From positions 1 to 64,000 of the forward strand of contig NZ_CAMZFB010000001.1 of NCBI RefSeq assembly GCF_947305955.1: a DNA stretch of 64,000 nt, in the 5' to 3' direction. Shown piece after piece: positions 18,402 through 28,140 of this stretch. The DNA comes from an uncultured Brevundimonas sp. (GTDB lineage Bacteria; Pseudomonadota; Alphaproteobacteria; Caulobacterales; Caulobacteraceae). The notes beneath the pieces are model-generated. The model worked only from the letters and a program-made list of their open reading frames with translations, was not told the origin of the DNA and did not search any database. A program made the position numbers and the translations under genes. How positions within the stretch are numbered: position 1 is the stretch's first letter; every line of letters begins with the position of its first letter.

Positions 18402-20531
18402 TTACCAGAGACGGACGCGGTCTTCCGGAGCGAGGTAGTATTTGTCGGTCGGCTGTACGTCGAAGGCCGAGTACCACTCGTCAACGTTACGCAGCGGGCC
18501 GATGACGCGGAACTGGGCGGCCGAGTGCGGGTCGGTGGCGACCTGCTGGATCAGTGCCTGCTCGCGATACTTCGACTGCCACACCTGGGCCCAGCCATAG
18601 AAGAAGCGCTGCTCGCCCGTCAGGCCGTCGATGACCGGAGCCTCTTGGCCCTTCAGCGACAGACGATAGGCATGCAGGCCCACGGCCACGCCCGAAGCGT
18701 CACCGATGTTCTCGCCCATGGTCAGGTTCGGGTTGATCTTATAACCGGCGACCGGCTCGAACTGGGCGTACTGCTCACCCAGACGGGTGGTCAGGGCCAC
18801 GAAGTTGGCGCGGTCTTCCGGCGTCCACCAGTCGCGCAGGACGCCATCGCCGTCCGACTTGGAGCCCTGGTCGTCGAAGCCGTGGCCGATTTCGTGACCG
18901 ATCACGCCGCCGATGCCGCCATAGTTCACAGCCGCATCGCCATTCGGATCGAAGAACGGCGGCTGCAGGATGGCAGCCGGGAAGACGATCTCGTTATTGA
19001 CCGAGTTGTAGTAGGCGTTGACGGTTTGCGGAGTCATGCCCCACTCGGTCTTGTCGACCGGCTTGTCCAGACGCGAAACGCGGTCGGCATAGGACCACTG
19101 GCGCATACGGATGGCGTTGCCGACCAGATCGTCGCCACGGATTTCCAGAGCCGAATAATCACGCCACTTGTCCGGATAGCCGATCTTGACGGTGAATTTG
19201 TTCAGCTTGTCGAGGGCGGCGGCCTTGGTCTCATCGCCCATCCAGGTCAGGTTCTGGATACGCTCGGCTTGGGCCAGACGCAGGTTGGCGACCAGTTCTT
19301 CCATTTGGGCCTTGTATTCCGGCGGGAAGTACTGGGCGACGTACAGACGGCCTGCGGCTTCACCCAGAGCGCCCTCGGCGAAGGAGATGGCGCGCTTCTC
19401 GCGGGTGCGCTGCTCGGGCTGGCCCTGCAGGTCGCGATCGCGGAAGGCCCAGCGCAGGTCGGCAAAACGCTGCGACAGCAGCGGAGCCATTTGATCGGCG
19501 GTGTGGAACGCCTGCCAGGCCTTCAGCACATCCAGATCGGCTTCGGCATAGATGGCCGCCATCTTCGGCATGGCCGTGTCTTGGCGCACGATGATGCGGT
19601 CGGCATGGCCAAGACCCGCAGCATTGTAGAAGCCCTGCCAGTCAAAGCCCGGTGCCTCGGCCGCCAGCGACTGGATGGTGTATTCATTATAGGTGCGGTC
19701 GCGGTTGCGGTTTTCCGCAGGCGTCCAGTGAGCCTGAGCGATACGGTTTTCCAGATCGACGATCTGGGCCGCGGTTTCGACCGGATTGTCCCAGCCGATC
19801 TGGGTCAGCATGTCGGCCACATAGGCCTGATACTTTTCTTTCTTCTCGGTGAAGCGCTCGTCCAGATAGTAGTCGCGGTTCGGCAGACCGATGCCCGAGT
19901 GGCCGGTCGAGACGACGTGGCGGGTCGGGTTCTTGGCGTCTGCGCTGACAAAGGCACCAAAGAAGGCCGCACCGAAGTCACCATTGTGCGCGCCCATATA
20001 GGTGGCCATGGCTTCATGGCTGTCGATGGCGCGGATATTGGCGAGGTACGGAGCCAGCGGCTGGGCGTCCAGCGCCTCGATGCGGGCTTCGTCGATATAG
20101 GAGCGGTAGGCGTCGGCGATCTTCTGCTCGTCAGAGCCGGCAACCAGATCGGTACGGGCGGCCAGACCCAGCACCAGCTCCTTCATGCGGTTGTCCGACA
20201 GTTCGCGCAGCAGCGGGAACGAGCCGTAAGACGTGCGGTCCGATGGAATGACCAGTTGTTCGAAGGCGGCGCCATTGGCGTGGAAGAAGAAGTTCTCGCC
20301 CGGGCGCACCGAGGTGTCACGGCCGGAGAGGTCGAAACCCCAGGTGCCGTAGCGGGGGCTTTCGGTGCCCTGCCAGCCACCATTGGCCGCCTTGGCCATC
20401 GGCGTTTCGAACAGGCTGACCATCTCGCATTCGCTGTCGATGCAGGCGTGATCGTGCGCTGCCGTTTGCGCCATGGCTGCTGCAGGCATCACCAGAGCTG
20501 CAACGGCGGCACTTACCAGGAGTCTTTTCAT
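18402..20531 (-). CDS. M13 family metallopeptidase (PepO/neprilysin-like)
   Basis: Secreted zinc endopeptidase of about 709 residues. The signal peptide MKRLLVSAAVAALVMPAAAM ends at AQ. Key motifs are the substrate-binding NAYYNSVNNEIVFPAAI, the zinc site VIGHEIGHGFDDQG, the third ligand ENIGD, and the family's C-terminal Trp (DRVRLW). I choose the ATG at 20531, preceded by GAGGGACAG, because it places a signal peptide at the N-terminus; the ORF track extends 77 codons further without support. It probably acts in the periplasm on peptides. A 483-nt spacer separates it from the divergent TetR gene. Confidence 0.93.
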   Translation of the reverse strand: MKRLLVSAAVAALVMPAAAMAQTAAHDHACIDSECEMVSLFETPMAKAANGGWQGTESPRYGTWGFDLSGRDTSVRPGENFFFHANGAAFEQLVIPSDRTSYGSFPLLRELSDNRMKELVLGLAARTDLVAGSDEQKIADAYRSYIDEARIEALDAQPLAPYLANIRAIDSHEAMATYMGAHNGDFGAAFFGAFVSADAKNPTRHVVSTGHSGIGLPNRDYYLDERFTEKKEKYQAYVADMLTQIGWDNPVETAAQIVDLENRIAQAHWTPAENRNRDRTYNEYTIQSLAAEAPGFDWQGFYNAAGLGHADRIIVRQDTAMPKMAAIYAEADLDVLKAWQAFHTADQMAPLLSQRFADLRWAFRDRDLQGQPEQRTREKRAISFAEGALGEAAGRLYVAQYFPPEYKAQMEELVANLRLAQAERIQNLTWMGDETKAAALDKLNKFTVKIGYPDKWRDYSALEIRGDDLVGNAIRMRQWSYADRVSRLDKPVDKTEWGMTPQTVNAYYNSVNNEIVFPAAILQPPFFDPNGDAAVNYGGIGGVIGHEIGHGFDDQGSKSDGDGVLRDWWTPEDRANFVALTTRLGEQYAQFEPVAGYKINPNLTMGENIGDASGVAVGLHAYRLSLKGQEAPVIDGLTGEQRFFYGWAQVWQSKYREQALIQQVATDPHSAAQFRVIGPLRNVDEWYSAFDVQPTDKYYLAPEDRVRLW

Positions 20532-21014
20532 ATCTGTCCCTCGAATAGAGTCATCTTTAGCAATGCCCTTGGGCGTTGAATGCGGCAGACGACTTGTTCG
20601 CAGATTGATTAGGCTACCCACCGATGCCCGACAATAGTGGCAGAGGCTTCCAACCAAGACATTGGTCGAAAACAGGAATCTGCGAAATTTCTTGAGGCAG
20701 GAGTTTTCTGTATATCCGAGCCCGAGAAAACATTGTTGCGCCACCCGTTGAAATGGCCACAAAAACGCAAGTTTTTTTCTCGGGGCTAGTAAAAATACTT
20801 ACTTAAATCGCAATTCAGAGGGCTTTGGGCATGCATTTGGACGGATTTTCGACCCATTTTGGTCACTGTTCGATGATGTTAGTTCGCTCCAGCAAATCGC
20901 CCCGTACCGCTGTTCGCCCGTCATTGTTACCGCAGCGACCTTGGTCCGGGACCGATCCAGTTTCGGCGGCTCTCCCCGCCTGTTTTAAGTTTTAGTGATA
21001 GAGTATTTAAGTCG
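20532..21014. other. Divergent intergenic region, M13 peptidase / TetR
   Basis: This 483-nt spacer is comparatively AT-rich between 20620 and 21000. It must carry the promoters of both divergent genes and possibly the TetR operator. I see no clear operator palindrome, RNA or ORF. The M13 ORF is open across part of it but has no supported start there. Confidence 0.4.
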
Positions 21015-21671
21015 ATGACCGAGACCGTCGTTGTCGCTTCTGCGACCGCCGAATCCGAAGCCAAGCCGCGCGTAAACCGTCGCCAGGTGGCCAAGGCCCG
21101 TACCCGCCTGAAAGTTCTGGAAGCTGCCCGCAACCTGTTTGCGGAACGTGGCTATGACGCCGCCACCATCCGTGACATCGCCAAGGGCGCTGGCATGTCG
21201 ACCGGTGCGGTTTTCGCCAACTTCCAAGACAAGGCCGAACTGTTCGAAGCCGTCTTCGCTGAAGAAATGGCTGCCCTCGCCGAAGACTTTGCCGCTGGCA
21301 TCGCCATCGACGACACCACCGCCGCCCGTCTGGCCGGTGGCCTGACCGCCGGTTACCACCGCGCTCTCGATCACCTGCCGCTGATGCAGGCTATGGTCGC
21401 CCGTTCGTGGTTCCAGCCGGAAGACGCCGACAAGCGCGTCCGTGAATTTCTCGCCCCGATCATGTCGGCCCTGAGCGAAGTCCTGCAAGCCGGTATCGCC
21501 AAGGGCGAGCTGCGTCAGGACATCGACGTGGCCATGATCGCCCGCATGGTGTGGGACATCTATCTGTCGAACTTCCGCCGCGCAGCTTTCGACAACTGGG
21601 GCATCGAAGAGCTGACGCCGCTGGTCCGCAAGCAAATGGACGCCCTGCTGGGCGGCCAGCTGGCCAAGTAA
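21015..21671 (+). CDS. TetR family transcriptional regulator
   Basis: 218-residue repressor-type regulator. After a basic N-terminal extension of about 25 residues (PRVNRRQVAKARTRLK), the TetR helix-turn-helix is AARNLFAERGYDAATIRDIA and KGAGMSTGAVFANFQDKAEL. The C-terminal ligand domain (about 75-218) gives no ligand. The divergent neighbour is the M13 peptidase and the convergent neighbour is a Rieske oxygenase; either, or a distant locus, could be its target. Confidence 0.9.
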   Translation: MTETVVVASATAESEAKPRVNRRQVAKARTRLKVLEAARNLFAERGYDAATIRDIAKGAGMSTGAVFANFQDKAELFEAVFAEEMAALAEDFAAGIAIDDTTAARLAGGLTAGYHRALDHLPLMQAMVARSWFQPEDADKRVREFLAPIMSALSEVLQAGIAKGELRQDIDVAMIARMVWDIYLSNFRRAAFDNWGIEELTPLVRKQMDALLGGQLAK

Positions 21672-21694
21672 GTCCGGGACATCCGTTCCAAAAG

Positions 21695-21727
21695 AAAGGC
21701 CGGAAGGGAAACCTTCCGGCCTTTTTT
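21695..21727 (+). terminator. Bidirectional terminator, TetR / Rieske oxygenase
   Basis: The perfect stem AAAGGCCGGAAGG-GAAA-CCTTCCGGCCTTT is followed by a T-run on the plus strand and TTTCTTTT on the minus strand. It serves both convergent genes. Confidence 0.9.
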
Positions 21728-21735
21728 CTTGGACG

Positions 21736-22845
21736 TCAGCTGCGCCAGCGCAGGACGGTCTCCTTGACCGGATTGACGAAGGCCCTGCCTTCGGCACGGC
21801 TGAGCAGCCATTCCTTCTTGGTCTGCTGGTACCATTTGGCCTGTTGGTCGGCGTCATCGATCCAGATGAAGGTCGGATCGTATTTCAGACCCTCGTTCTG
21901 AAGATTGACCATGCCGCCATCCTGCTGGAGGAAGGCCACGACACCTGCGCGAAGGAAGGGCTTCATCAGCCCGAAAATCCAGTGGTCGGACCAGAAGACC
22001 TGCGTCACGCGCGTGCGCTTGTCGGTAATCGGGGTCAGCAGGGTCAGCGCCAGCACATAGCGGCTGCCAACCTGAATATGCTCCCACCGATAACCCGGCA
22101 GGCGGAAGCTGATCTCGGTCTCGGGGGTGCCGCCCAGTATCTTATAAAGGCGGCTGTTGGACGAAGGCTTGTGCCGCATCATGGTCCAGCCAAAGGGCGA
22201 GGGCGCAAAGGCCTTGGCCTTTTCGTGCATGGACTTGGCCGAGCGCCACCACCACTGTCGATGCACATAGGGGCCATGGGCCGGATCCATCAGGCCGATG
22301 GACGCATGGTCGATATGGCTTTCAAAATCCATCCATTCAAACAGGCGGATATCGCCGTCGGCACCGGGAAAGACGGGCGGCTCGTGATCCGGCTCTGACG
22401 GATGGCGCGGATCGGCGGCCATCCAGACGAAGATCAGGCCCTGGCTTTCCCGAACCGGATAGTTGCGGACCTTGAACCGCTGCGGATCAACATTCTGCCC
22501 GTCACACAGCGAAGGAATGGCGGCGCACACACCATCGGTGCGGAAACGCCAGCCGTGATAGGGACATTCGACCGTCTCGCCCTCGCCGTCGCGCTCGACC
22601 AGACGGCCTGCGGACAGGGGGGCGGCGCGGTGCGGACAGACATCGCGCAGGGCATAGACCTCGCCCGCGCGGGTACGGCCCAGCAGGACAGGCTCGCCCA
22701 TCACCTCATAGCGTTTGAGCGAGGCGGCCCCGACCTGTCGAGACAGCGCTACAAAATACCAGGCATCGGTGACATAACCCTTGCCGAACGCTGTCGACGG
22801 CTTGGGGACGACGGACGGCACAACCTGTGATGCGTCACTCTTCAT
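21736..22845 (-). CDS. Rieske non-heme iron oxygenase, alpha subunit
   Basis: 369-residue ring-hydroxylating-type oxygenase. The N-terminal Rieske [2Fe-2S] ligands are CPHRAAPLSAGRL and, about 20 residues later, CPYHGWRF. The C-terminal catalytic domain has the mononuclear-iron segment DHASIGLMDPAHGPYVH. No beta subunit, ferredoxin or reductase gene is adjacent, so electrons must come from elsewhere. The substrate (aromatic, sterol or quaternary amine) cannot be told. It is divergent from the alpha/beta hydrolase and converges on TetR. Confidence 0.9.
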   Translation of the reverse strand: MKSDASQVVPSVVPKPSTAFGKGYVTDAWYFVALSRQVGAASLKRYEVMGEPVLLGRTRAGEVYALRDVCPHRAAPLSAGRLVERDGEGETVECPYHGWRFRTDGVCAAIPSLCDGQNVDPQRFKVRNYPVRESQGLIFVWMAADPRHPSEPDHEPPVFPGADGDIRLFEWMDFESHIDHASIGLMDPAHGPYVHRQWWWRSAKSMHEKAKAFAPSPFGWTMMRHKPSSNSRLYKILGGTPETEISFRLPGYRWEHIQVGSRYVLALTLLTPITDKRTRVTQVFWSDHWIFGLMKPFLRAGVVAFLQQDGGMVNLQNEGLKYDPTFIWIDDADQQAKWYQQTKKEWLLSRAEGRAFVNPVKETVLRWRS

Positions 22846-22949
22846 CCGGTTGTCATATCAAGTCGGCGCTGACATGTCCTGCTGGACATTATAGAGAACT
22901 TTGTTTTATAAAGTCGCGTAAGAAAACATATCCATCGGAGAGAACGCCC

Positions 22950-23909
22950 TTGTCCCGCAAAGCACTTATGGCGGCCATGCTCGCCCTGCCCCTTTCGCTG
23001 ACACTGCCGACGGTCAGCGCAATGGCCCAAACCCAAGCTCACGGCTCGGATCATGGCCACCAGCATGCCGACTTCCAGTCCGACCGCATCCACGTTCGCG
23101 TTGATGGTTTGGAAGGTGGGCCGGACGTGGTCCTTATTCCGGGCCTGACCTCGTCGCCGCGCATCTGGCAGGACACGGTGGACCAGCTTTCGGCGACCCA
23201 CCGCATCCACCGCATCCACGTCAACGGCTTTGCTGGAGCCCCTGCGGGCGGCAATGCCCAGTCGGGTGAAGAGCCTTCGCCGTTCGTCGTGCCGGTGGCC
23301 GAAGAGATCGCCCGCTATATCGAAGCGAACGGCCTTCAGAAGCCCGCCGTCATCGGCCACTCGCTGGGCGGCACCCTCGCCATGACGCTGGCCTCGCGCC
23401 ATCCCGATGCTGTCAGCAAGGTGATGGTCGTGGACATGCTGCCCTTCGTTGGCGCGATGTTCGGCCCTCCCGGTGCCACGACGGCTGAAAGCGTCCAGCC
23501 GGTGGCGCTGAATATGTGGCGTCAGCAGGCCTCGATCTCGCGCGAAGACTACAACACCGCAGGTGTCGCGACCGTCACGGGCATGGTCAATAATGAGGCC
23601 CGCCGTCCCATGGCGATCGAGGATGTCGAGCGTTCGGACCAAGCCGTCGCGGCGGCAGCCTATTATGATCTGGTCATCAGCGACCTGCGGGCTGATCTGC
23701 CCAAGATCACCGTCCCGATGACGGTGCTCTATGTGAAGTTCAACGATGCGCGCATGACCAATGAGATCACCGACATGATCTACCGCGCCAGCTTCTCGAC
23801 CCGGCCGGAGACCACGCTGAAACGCATCGACGACAGCGCCCACTTCATCATGTTCGACCAGCCCGAAGTGTTTGCGGCAGAAGTCGATAGCTTCCTGAAA
23901 TCCAATTAA
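22950..23909 (+). CDS. Secreted alpha/beta hydrolase
   Basis: 319-residue exported hydrolase. The N-terminus SRKALMAAMLALPLSLTLPT with VSAMAQ is a signal peptide, followed by a His-rich spacer (AHGSDHGHQHADF). The fold has the oxyanion LIPGLTSSPRIW, nucleophile elbow VIGHSLGGTL and catalytic His in DSAHFIMFDQPEVF. I choose a TTG start at 22950, behind CGGAGAGAA, because it begins exactly at the signal peptide; the ORF track start at 22827 would put 41 extra residues in front. The substrate is unknown. Confidence 0.85.
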   Translation: MSRKALMAAMLALPLSLTLPTVSAMAQTQAHGSDHGHQHADFQSDRIHVRVDGLEGGPDVVLIPGLTSSPRIWQDTVDQLSATHRIHRIHVNGFAGAPAGGNAQSGEEPSPFVVPVAEEIARYIEANGLQKPAVIGHSLGGTLAMTLASRHPDAVSKVMVVDMLPFVGAMFGPPGATTAESVQPVALNMWRQQASISREDYNTAGVATVTGMVNNEARRPMAIEDVERSDQAVAAAAYYDLVISDLRADLPKITVPMTVLYVKFNDARMTNEITDMIYRASFSTRPETTLKRIDDSAHFIMFDQPEVFAAEVDSFLKSN

Positions 23910-23950
23910 GTCGCCATCAAACGGTCGACAGTTTATGGATGGTGTCGAGT

Positions 23951-23976
23951 ACCCCCGAGCCGCTAGGTTCGGGGGT
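23951..23976 (+). promoter_or_regulatory. Strong hairpin in the leader of the PBP gene
   Basis: ACCCCCGAGCC-GCTA-GGTTCGGGGGT forms a stem with one G-T wobble about 20 nt upstream of the PBP start. There is no following T-run, so a leader structure or RNA stabiliser is more likely than a terminator. Confidence 0.4.
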
Positions 23977-23996
23977 GGCTGACCACGAGGACTTCC

Positions 23997-26036
23997 ATGG
24001 CGCGTAACGACCGTAACCCTAATGCCGAGCCCAAGCCTCGCCGTTCATTCTTCGGACGGCTGTTCTATTGGGGTTCGGTTCTGGCCGTTTGGGGCCTGAT
24101 TTTTGCGGTCGTCTTCTTTGCGATTTTCGCGCGCGACCTGCCTGATACCTCCAGCCTCTATAATGTCGACCGCCAGCCGTCGGTGACCTATCTGGACCGC
24201 AGCGGCGCGCTGATTGCCGTGCGCGGGTCGCAGATGGCCCCGCCGGTCGATCTGGACTCCCTGCCCGACTATGTCCCCGCCGCCTTTGTGGCCATCGAGG
24301 ACCGTCGCTTCTGGAGCCACCCGGGCTTTGACCCCATCGGCATGAGCCGCGCCATGGCGTCCAACCTCAAGGCCAAGCGCGTGGTTCAGGGTGGCTCGAC
24401 CATCACCCAGCAGCTGGCCAAGAACCTGTTCCTGACGCCGGACCAGAACCTGAAGCGCAAGGTTCAGGAGCTGATGCTGGCTGTCTGGCTGGAAGTGAAA
24501 TTCTCCAAGAAAGAGATCCTCGCCCTCTATCTGAACCGCGTCTATTTCGGTGCCGGTGCCTACGGTATCGAGGCCGCCTCGCAGCGCTATTTCGACAAGC
24601 CGGCCCAGCAACTCACCGTAGGCGAAGCCGCCCTTCTGGCAGGCCTTCTGAAGGCCCCTTCGCGCTATTCTCCGGTGAGCGAAAGCGAGCGCGCGGCGGG
24701 CCGTGCCACCGTCGTTCTGAACTCCATGGTCGAGACGGGCATCATCACCGAGGCCCAGCGTCAGGCCGCCGTGGCCGAGCCGGTGCGCGTGTCGCGCACG
24801 CTGGCCAGCCAGCACGCCCAGTATTTCATCGACTGGCTCGACAAACAGGTCCGCAGCATGGTCGGCGAACAGACCGAGGACCTGATCGTCGAGACCACGC
24901 TGGACCTGTCGATCCAGACCGATGCCGAACGCGCTGTCCGCCGCATCATCGACCGCGACAAGGACAAGGGCGTCGAACAGGCCGCTCTGGTGGCCATGGA
25001 CGGCGATGGCCGCGTGCGCGCCATGATCGGCGGGGCCTCCTATCCTGACAGCCAGTTCAACCGCGCCACCGAAGCGCGCCGTCAGGCGGGTTCCGCATGG
25101 AAGCCGTTCGTTTATCTAGCCGCGCTGGAAGCGGGCTATACGCCGGATACCGTGGTGGTGGATGAGCCTGTCACCATCGGTGGCTGGTCGCCGCGCAACT
25201 ATTCGGGCGGCTTTGCCGGTCAGATGACGCTGGCACAGGCCGTCGCCCAGTCCACCAATACGGTCGCCGCTGCCGTGGCCGATCAGGTGGGCCGCAGCAA
25301 TGTCGCCAATGTCGCGCGCCGTCTGGGCATTACCGGCAATATCAGCACCTCGCCGTCGATGGCGCTGGGTGCGGTCGAGGTGTCGCCGCTGGAAATGGCA
25401 CAGGCCTATGACGCCTTTGCCAATGGCGGACGCCGCGTGAAAGCCTATGGCATCAGCCGTATCCGTACCAAGTCGGGCCGCATCGTCTATCAACACGGCG
25501 GAGCCGAGGCCAATCAGGCCATCCATAACCCGTCACTCTATTATCTGAACCAGATGTTGCGCGGTGTGGTCACCGGCGGCACCGGCCGCGCGGCAGCCGT
25601 GGGTGGTCGCGATATCGCGGGCAAGACCGGCACGACCTCCGATTACAAGGATGCCTGGTTCGTCGGCTATACCGGCGGCTTTACCGCTGCGGTGTGGGTC
25701 GGCAAGGACGACAACACCCCGATGCGCCGCATCTCCGGCGGCGGAGCACCGGCAGCGATCTGGGCCACCTTTATGCAGGCCGCCCTGCCCAAACTGGCGG
25801 TTCAGGCCATTCCCAACGGTCCAGCCCTGCCGGACGGCTGGGTCCCGCCGGATCCGGTGGGTGACCTGATGCGCGACATCGAAGAGCCGCTGGTCGACGA
25901 TACCAATGTGCCGATCGAGGACCCGATCTATGACGGCCCTGTCGATCCCAAACGCCCCGTAGAGACCGCGCCTCCGGCACAGGCTCCGAACCCGAAGCCC
26001 GCGCCCAAGCCGTCCAACGAGGCGCTCTTCTACTAG
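23997..26036 (+). CDS. Class A penicillin-binding protein (PBP1-type)
   Basis: 679-residue bifunctional peptidoglycan synthase. It has a cytoplasmic basic N-terminus, one TM helix (about 24-47), and a glycosyltransferase GT51 domain with EDRRFWSHPGFDPIG and QGGSTITQQLAKNLFL. The transpeptidase domain has SxxK (GSAWKPF), SxN (STN) and KTGTTSDY. The C-terminus is a Pro-rich tail. It polymerises and crosslinks the wall in the periplasm. The ATG at 23997 follows GAGGACTT. It stands after the hydrolase gene and converges on the YgjP-like gene with 8 nt between stops. Confidence 0.93.
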   Translation: MARNDRNPNAEPKPRRSFFGRLFYWGSVLAVWGLIFAVVFFAIFARDLPDTSSLYNVDRQPSVTYLDRSGALIAVRGSQMAPPVDLDSLPDYVPAAFVAIEDRRFWSHPGFDPIGMSRAMASNLKAKRVVQGGSTITQQLAKNLFLTPDQNLKRKVQELMLAVWLEVKFSKKEILALYLNRVYFGAGAYGIEAASQRYFDKPAQQLTVGEAALLAGLLKAPSRYSPVSESERAAGRATVVLNSMVETGIITEAQRQAAVAEPVRVSRTLASQHAQYFIDWLDKQVRSMVGEQTEDLIVETTLDLSIQTDAERAVRRIIDRDKDKGVEQAALVAMDGDGRVRAMIGGASYPDSQFNRATEARRQAGSAWKPFVYLAALEAGYTPDTVVVDEPVTIGGWSPRNYSGGFAGQMTLAQAVAQSTNTVAAAVADQVGRSNVANVARRLGITGNISTSPSMALGAVEVSPLEMAQAYDAFANGGRRVKAYGISRIRTKSGRIVYQHGGAEANQAIHNPSLYYLNQMLRGVVTGGTGRAAAVGGRDIAGKTGTTSDYKDAWFVGYTGGFTAAVWVGKDDNTPMRRISGGGAPAAIWATFMQAALPKLAVQAIPNGPALPDGWVPPDPVGDLMRDIEEPLVDDTNVPIEDPIYDGPVDPKRPVETAPPAQAPNPKPAPKPSNEALFY

Positions 26037-26044
26037 GCCCCGCC

Positions 26045-26773
26045 CTAGCCGCCGATGGCGTGAAGCTCTACGCCGTGCTGTTTCAGCCAGCGGCGCATGG
26101 GCTTGTGATCTCCGATCAGGCTTTCGACCACGGCCCAGTATTCAGGGCTGTGGTCGGCCCTGACCAGATGGGCCACCTCATGGGCAGCCAGATAGTCGGC
26201 CACCTTTTCAGGGGCCATCACCACCCTCCAGCTATAGCGGATCGAGCGGTTGTGCGGGCTGCATGAGCCCCAGCGCGAACGGGTATCGACAATGGATATC
26301 CGTACCGGCTTCTGGCCGAGTTGGGCGAGGTAGTGCTCGGTCCGCTCCACCAGAAACAGCCGCGCCTGTTTGCGGAACCAGTTCTCGATACGTCGGGCAT
26401 AGGCCTCGCCCTCGCCACCGGCCCGCAGGACAGGGCCATCGGGCAGATCGATCAGCCGTGCCGCACCTACACCCTCGATGCCCTCAAGGCGGATTGGACG
26501 CCCCAGCAGGGGGATGGTCATACCGGGGGCGAACGGGCGGATTTCAGACGCCCCGTCCAGCTTTTCAGCGATCCATTCGGCTTTGGTCTGGGCAAAGGCG
26601 ACGCCCTGCGCCAACGCTGATGCCGATGGCACCACCACCACCGCTTCACGCGACGCGGCGTCGATGCGGATGGAGAGCCTGCGCGCCCGTCTGTTGACCG
26701 ACAGCCTCAGGGTATGACCGCTGGCGAGGGCCAGTCGGTCACCGTCCCTGTATCTAGGCTGAAAAAGCTTCAT
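26045..26773 (-). CDS. YgjP-like M48/DUF45 metallopeptidase
   Basis: 242-residue protein of the YgjP/WLM (DUF45) metallopeptidase group. The zinc site is LAAHEVAHLVRADHSPEYWAVV, preceded by the family segment VDTRSRWGSCSPHNRSIRYSWR. It is cytosolic, with no signal peptide, and its substrate is unknown. I choose the ATG at 26773, which overlaps the upstream PHB depolymerase gene by 20 nt and suggests coupling. The ORF track start at 26854 would add 27 residues with no homology-like features. Confidence 0.87.
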   Translation of the reverse strand: MKLFQPRYRDGDRLALASGHTLRLSVNRRARRLSIRIDAASREAVVVVPSASALAQGVAFAQTKAEWIAEKLDGASEIRPFAPGMTIPLLGRPIRLEGIEGVGAARLIDLPDGPVLRAGGEGEAYARRIENWFRKQARLFLVERTEHYLAQLGQKPVRISIVDTRSRWGSCSPHNRSIRYSWRVVMAPEKVADYLAAHEVAHLVRADHSPEYWAVVESLIGDHKPMRRWLKQHGVELHAIGG

Positions 26774-28022
26774 TGGCGGCGATGAAATCCCGAAGTCGCG
26801 GATAGATCTGCTCGCGGAAGCGGCGACCGTTGAAGACGCCATAGTGGCCGACATCGGCCTGTACGTGAAGCAGGCGACGCCTGTCGGGAATGTTCGGGGT
26901 CAGAACGTGGGCCGCCTGTGTCTGGCCGACACCGGAGATGTCGTCGTTCTCGCCCTCGATGGTGGCCAGACCGATATCGGTTATGGCGGCCAGATCGACC
27001 TTGCGCTCGCGATGGGTCAGCAGACCGCGCGGCAACAAATACTGCTGGAACACATAGTCGATGGTCTGGAGATAAAACTCTTCGGTCAGGTCCAGCACCG
27101 AGAGGTATTCGTCATAGAATTCCTCGTGCTTTTCGACGCCGTCGCCATCACCCACGACCAGACTGTCGAAATAGCGCCTGTGGGCGTCGAGGTGTTTCTC
27201 CTCGTTCATCGACATGAAGCTGTAGAGCTGGACAAAGCCCGGATAGACACGGCGGCCCGCACCCGCATAGGGCAGCGGCACGGTATGGATCATGTTCGAG
27301 CGGAACCAGGTAAACGGCTTTTCCTCGGCCAACTGGTTGGTCACCGTCGGCGACAGTCGCGCATCAATGGGCGAGCCGAGGAAGCTCATAGAGGCGGGAC
27401 GGTTGGGGTGGTTGTCCTCGGCCATAAGGGCACAGGCCGCCAGCACGGGCGGCCCCGGCTGGCACACGGCCACAACATGGGCGCGACCGCCGATGGCCGT
27501 CAGCATGTCGCGCACATGGTCGATATAGTCGTGGAAGTCGAACCGCCCCTCCAGCAGGGGAACTTCGCGGGCATTGGTCCAGTCAGTGATGTGGACGTCA
27601 AAGTCCTGAAGGAAGCCTTCGACCGTCCCGCGCAACAAGGTGGCGTAGTGGCCCGACAGCGGTGCCACGATCACAAGATTGGGGCGCTCGCCCTTTTGGC
27701 CCGCAGCCGCCAGATCGGCGGGGTCGCGGGTGAATTTCAGCAGTCGGCACCATGCCGTTGACCACACCACCGACTGCGACACGGCCACCGGCCTGTCATT
27801 GATGGTGACGCTGTCCAGCTTCCACTCGGGCTTGCCATAGCGACGGGTCAGGCTCTCGATCAGCTCTGCGGCGGCAAAGGCGGTGCGCCCCATGGCGGTG
27901 TCGGACGCCAGATTGAACGGCGAAGTCCAGAACTCGCGCGCCATCTGCGCCCCGAGGCGCAGCGGCATGGCGGAATGATAGGCAAGCTCGTGCCAAGCGT
28001 AGAGCATAGTGAACCGATACAT
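26754..28022 (-). CDS. phaZ: Intracellular polyhydroxybutyrate depolymerase PhaZ
   Basis: 422-residue cytosolic depolymerase that mobilises PHB granules. Landmarks are PLSGHYATLLRGTVEGFLQD, the lipase-box-like VAVCQPGPPVLAA with a cysteine as putative nucleophile as in Ralstonia PhaZa, and the C-terminal HVQADVGHYGVFNGRRF with the likely catalytic His. The start is uncertain between 28022 and the ATG 15 nt downstream. No PHB synthase is in the window. The YgjP-like gene overlaps its 3' end. Confidence 0.9.
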   Translation of the reverse strand: MYRFTMLYAWHELAYHSAMPLRLGAQMAREFWTSPFNLASDTAMGRTAFAAAELIESLTRRYGKPEWKLDSVTINDRPVAVSQSVVWSTAWCRLLKFTRDPADLAAAGQKGERPNLVIVAPLSGHYATLLRGTVEGFLQDFDVHITDWTNAREVPLLEGRFDFHDYIDHVRDMLTAIGGRAHVVAVCQPGPPVLAACALMAEDNHPNRPASMSFLGSPIDARLSPTVTNQLAEEKPFTWFRSNMIHTVPLPYAGAGRRVYPGFVQLYSFMSMNEEKHLDAHRRYFDSLVVGDGDGVEKHEEFYDEYLSVLDLTEEFYLQTIDYVFQQYLLPRGLLTHRERKVDLAAITDIGLATIEGENDDISGVGQTQAAHVLTPNIPDRRRLLHVQADVGHYGVFNGRRFREQIYPRLRDFIAANEAFSA

Positions 28023-28140
28023 CGCGCCCGTCAGGACAGGCAGGGGTCAGACAGTCTCATACTGCAACGCACAATGAACCACGGTCGATCCACTATGGAA
28101 AGCGTAACCTTGGTTGCGTATGGCGGGTTTGACCGCCCGT

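Noticed and set aside
18354-20579. Plus-strand ORF of 741 aa opposite the M13 peptidase
   Set aside because: It is a shadow frame in G+C-rich DNA. The minus strand carries signal peptide, zinc motif and family C-terminus; this frame has none.
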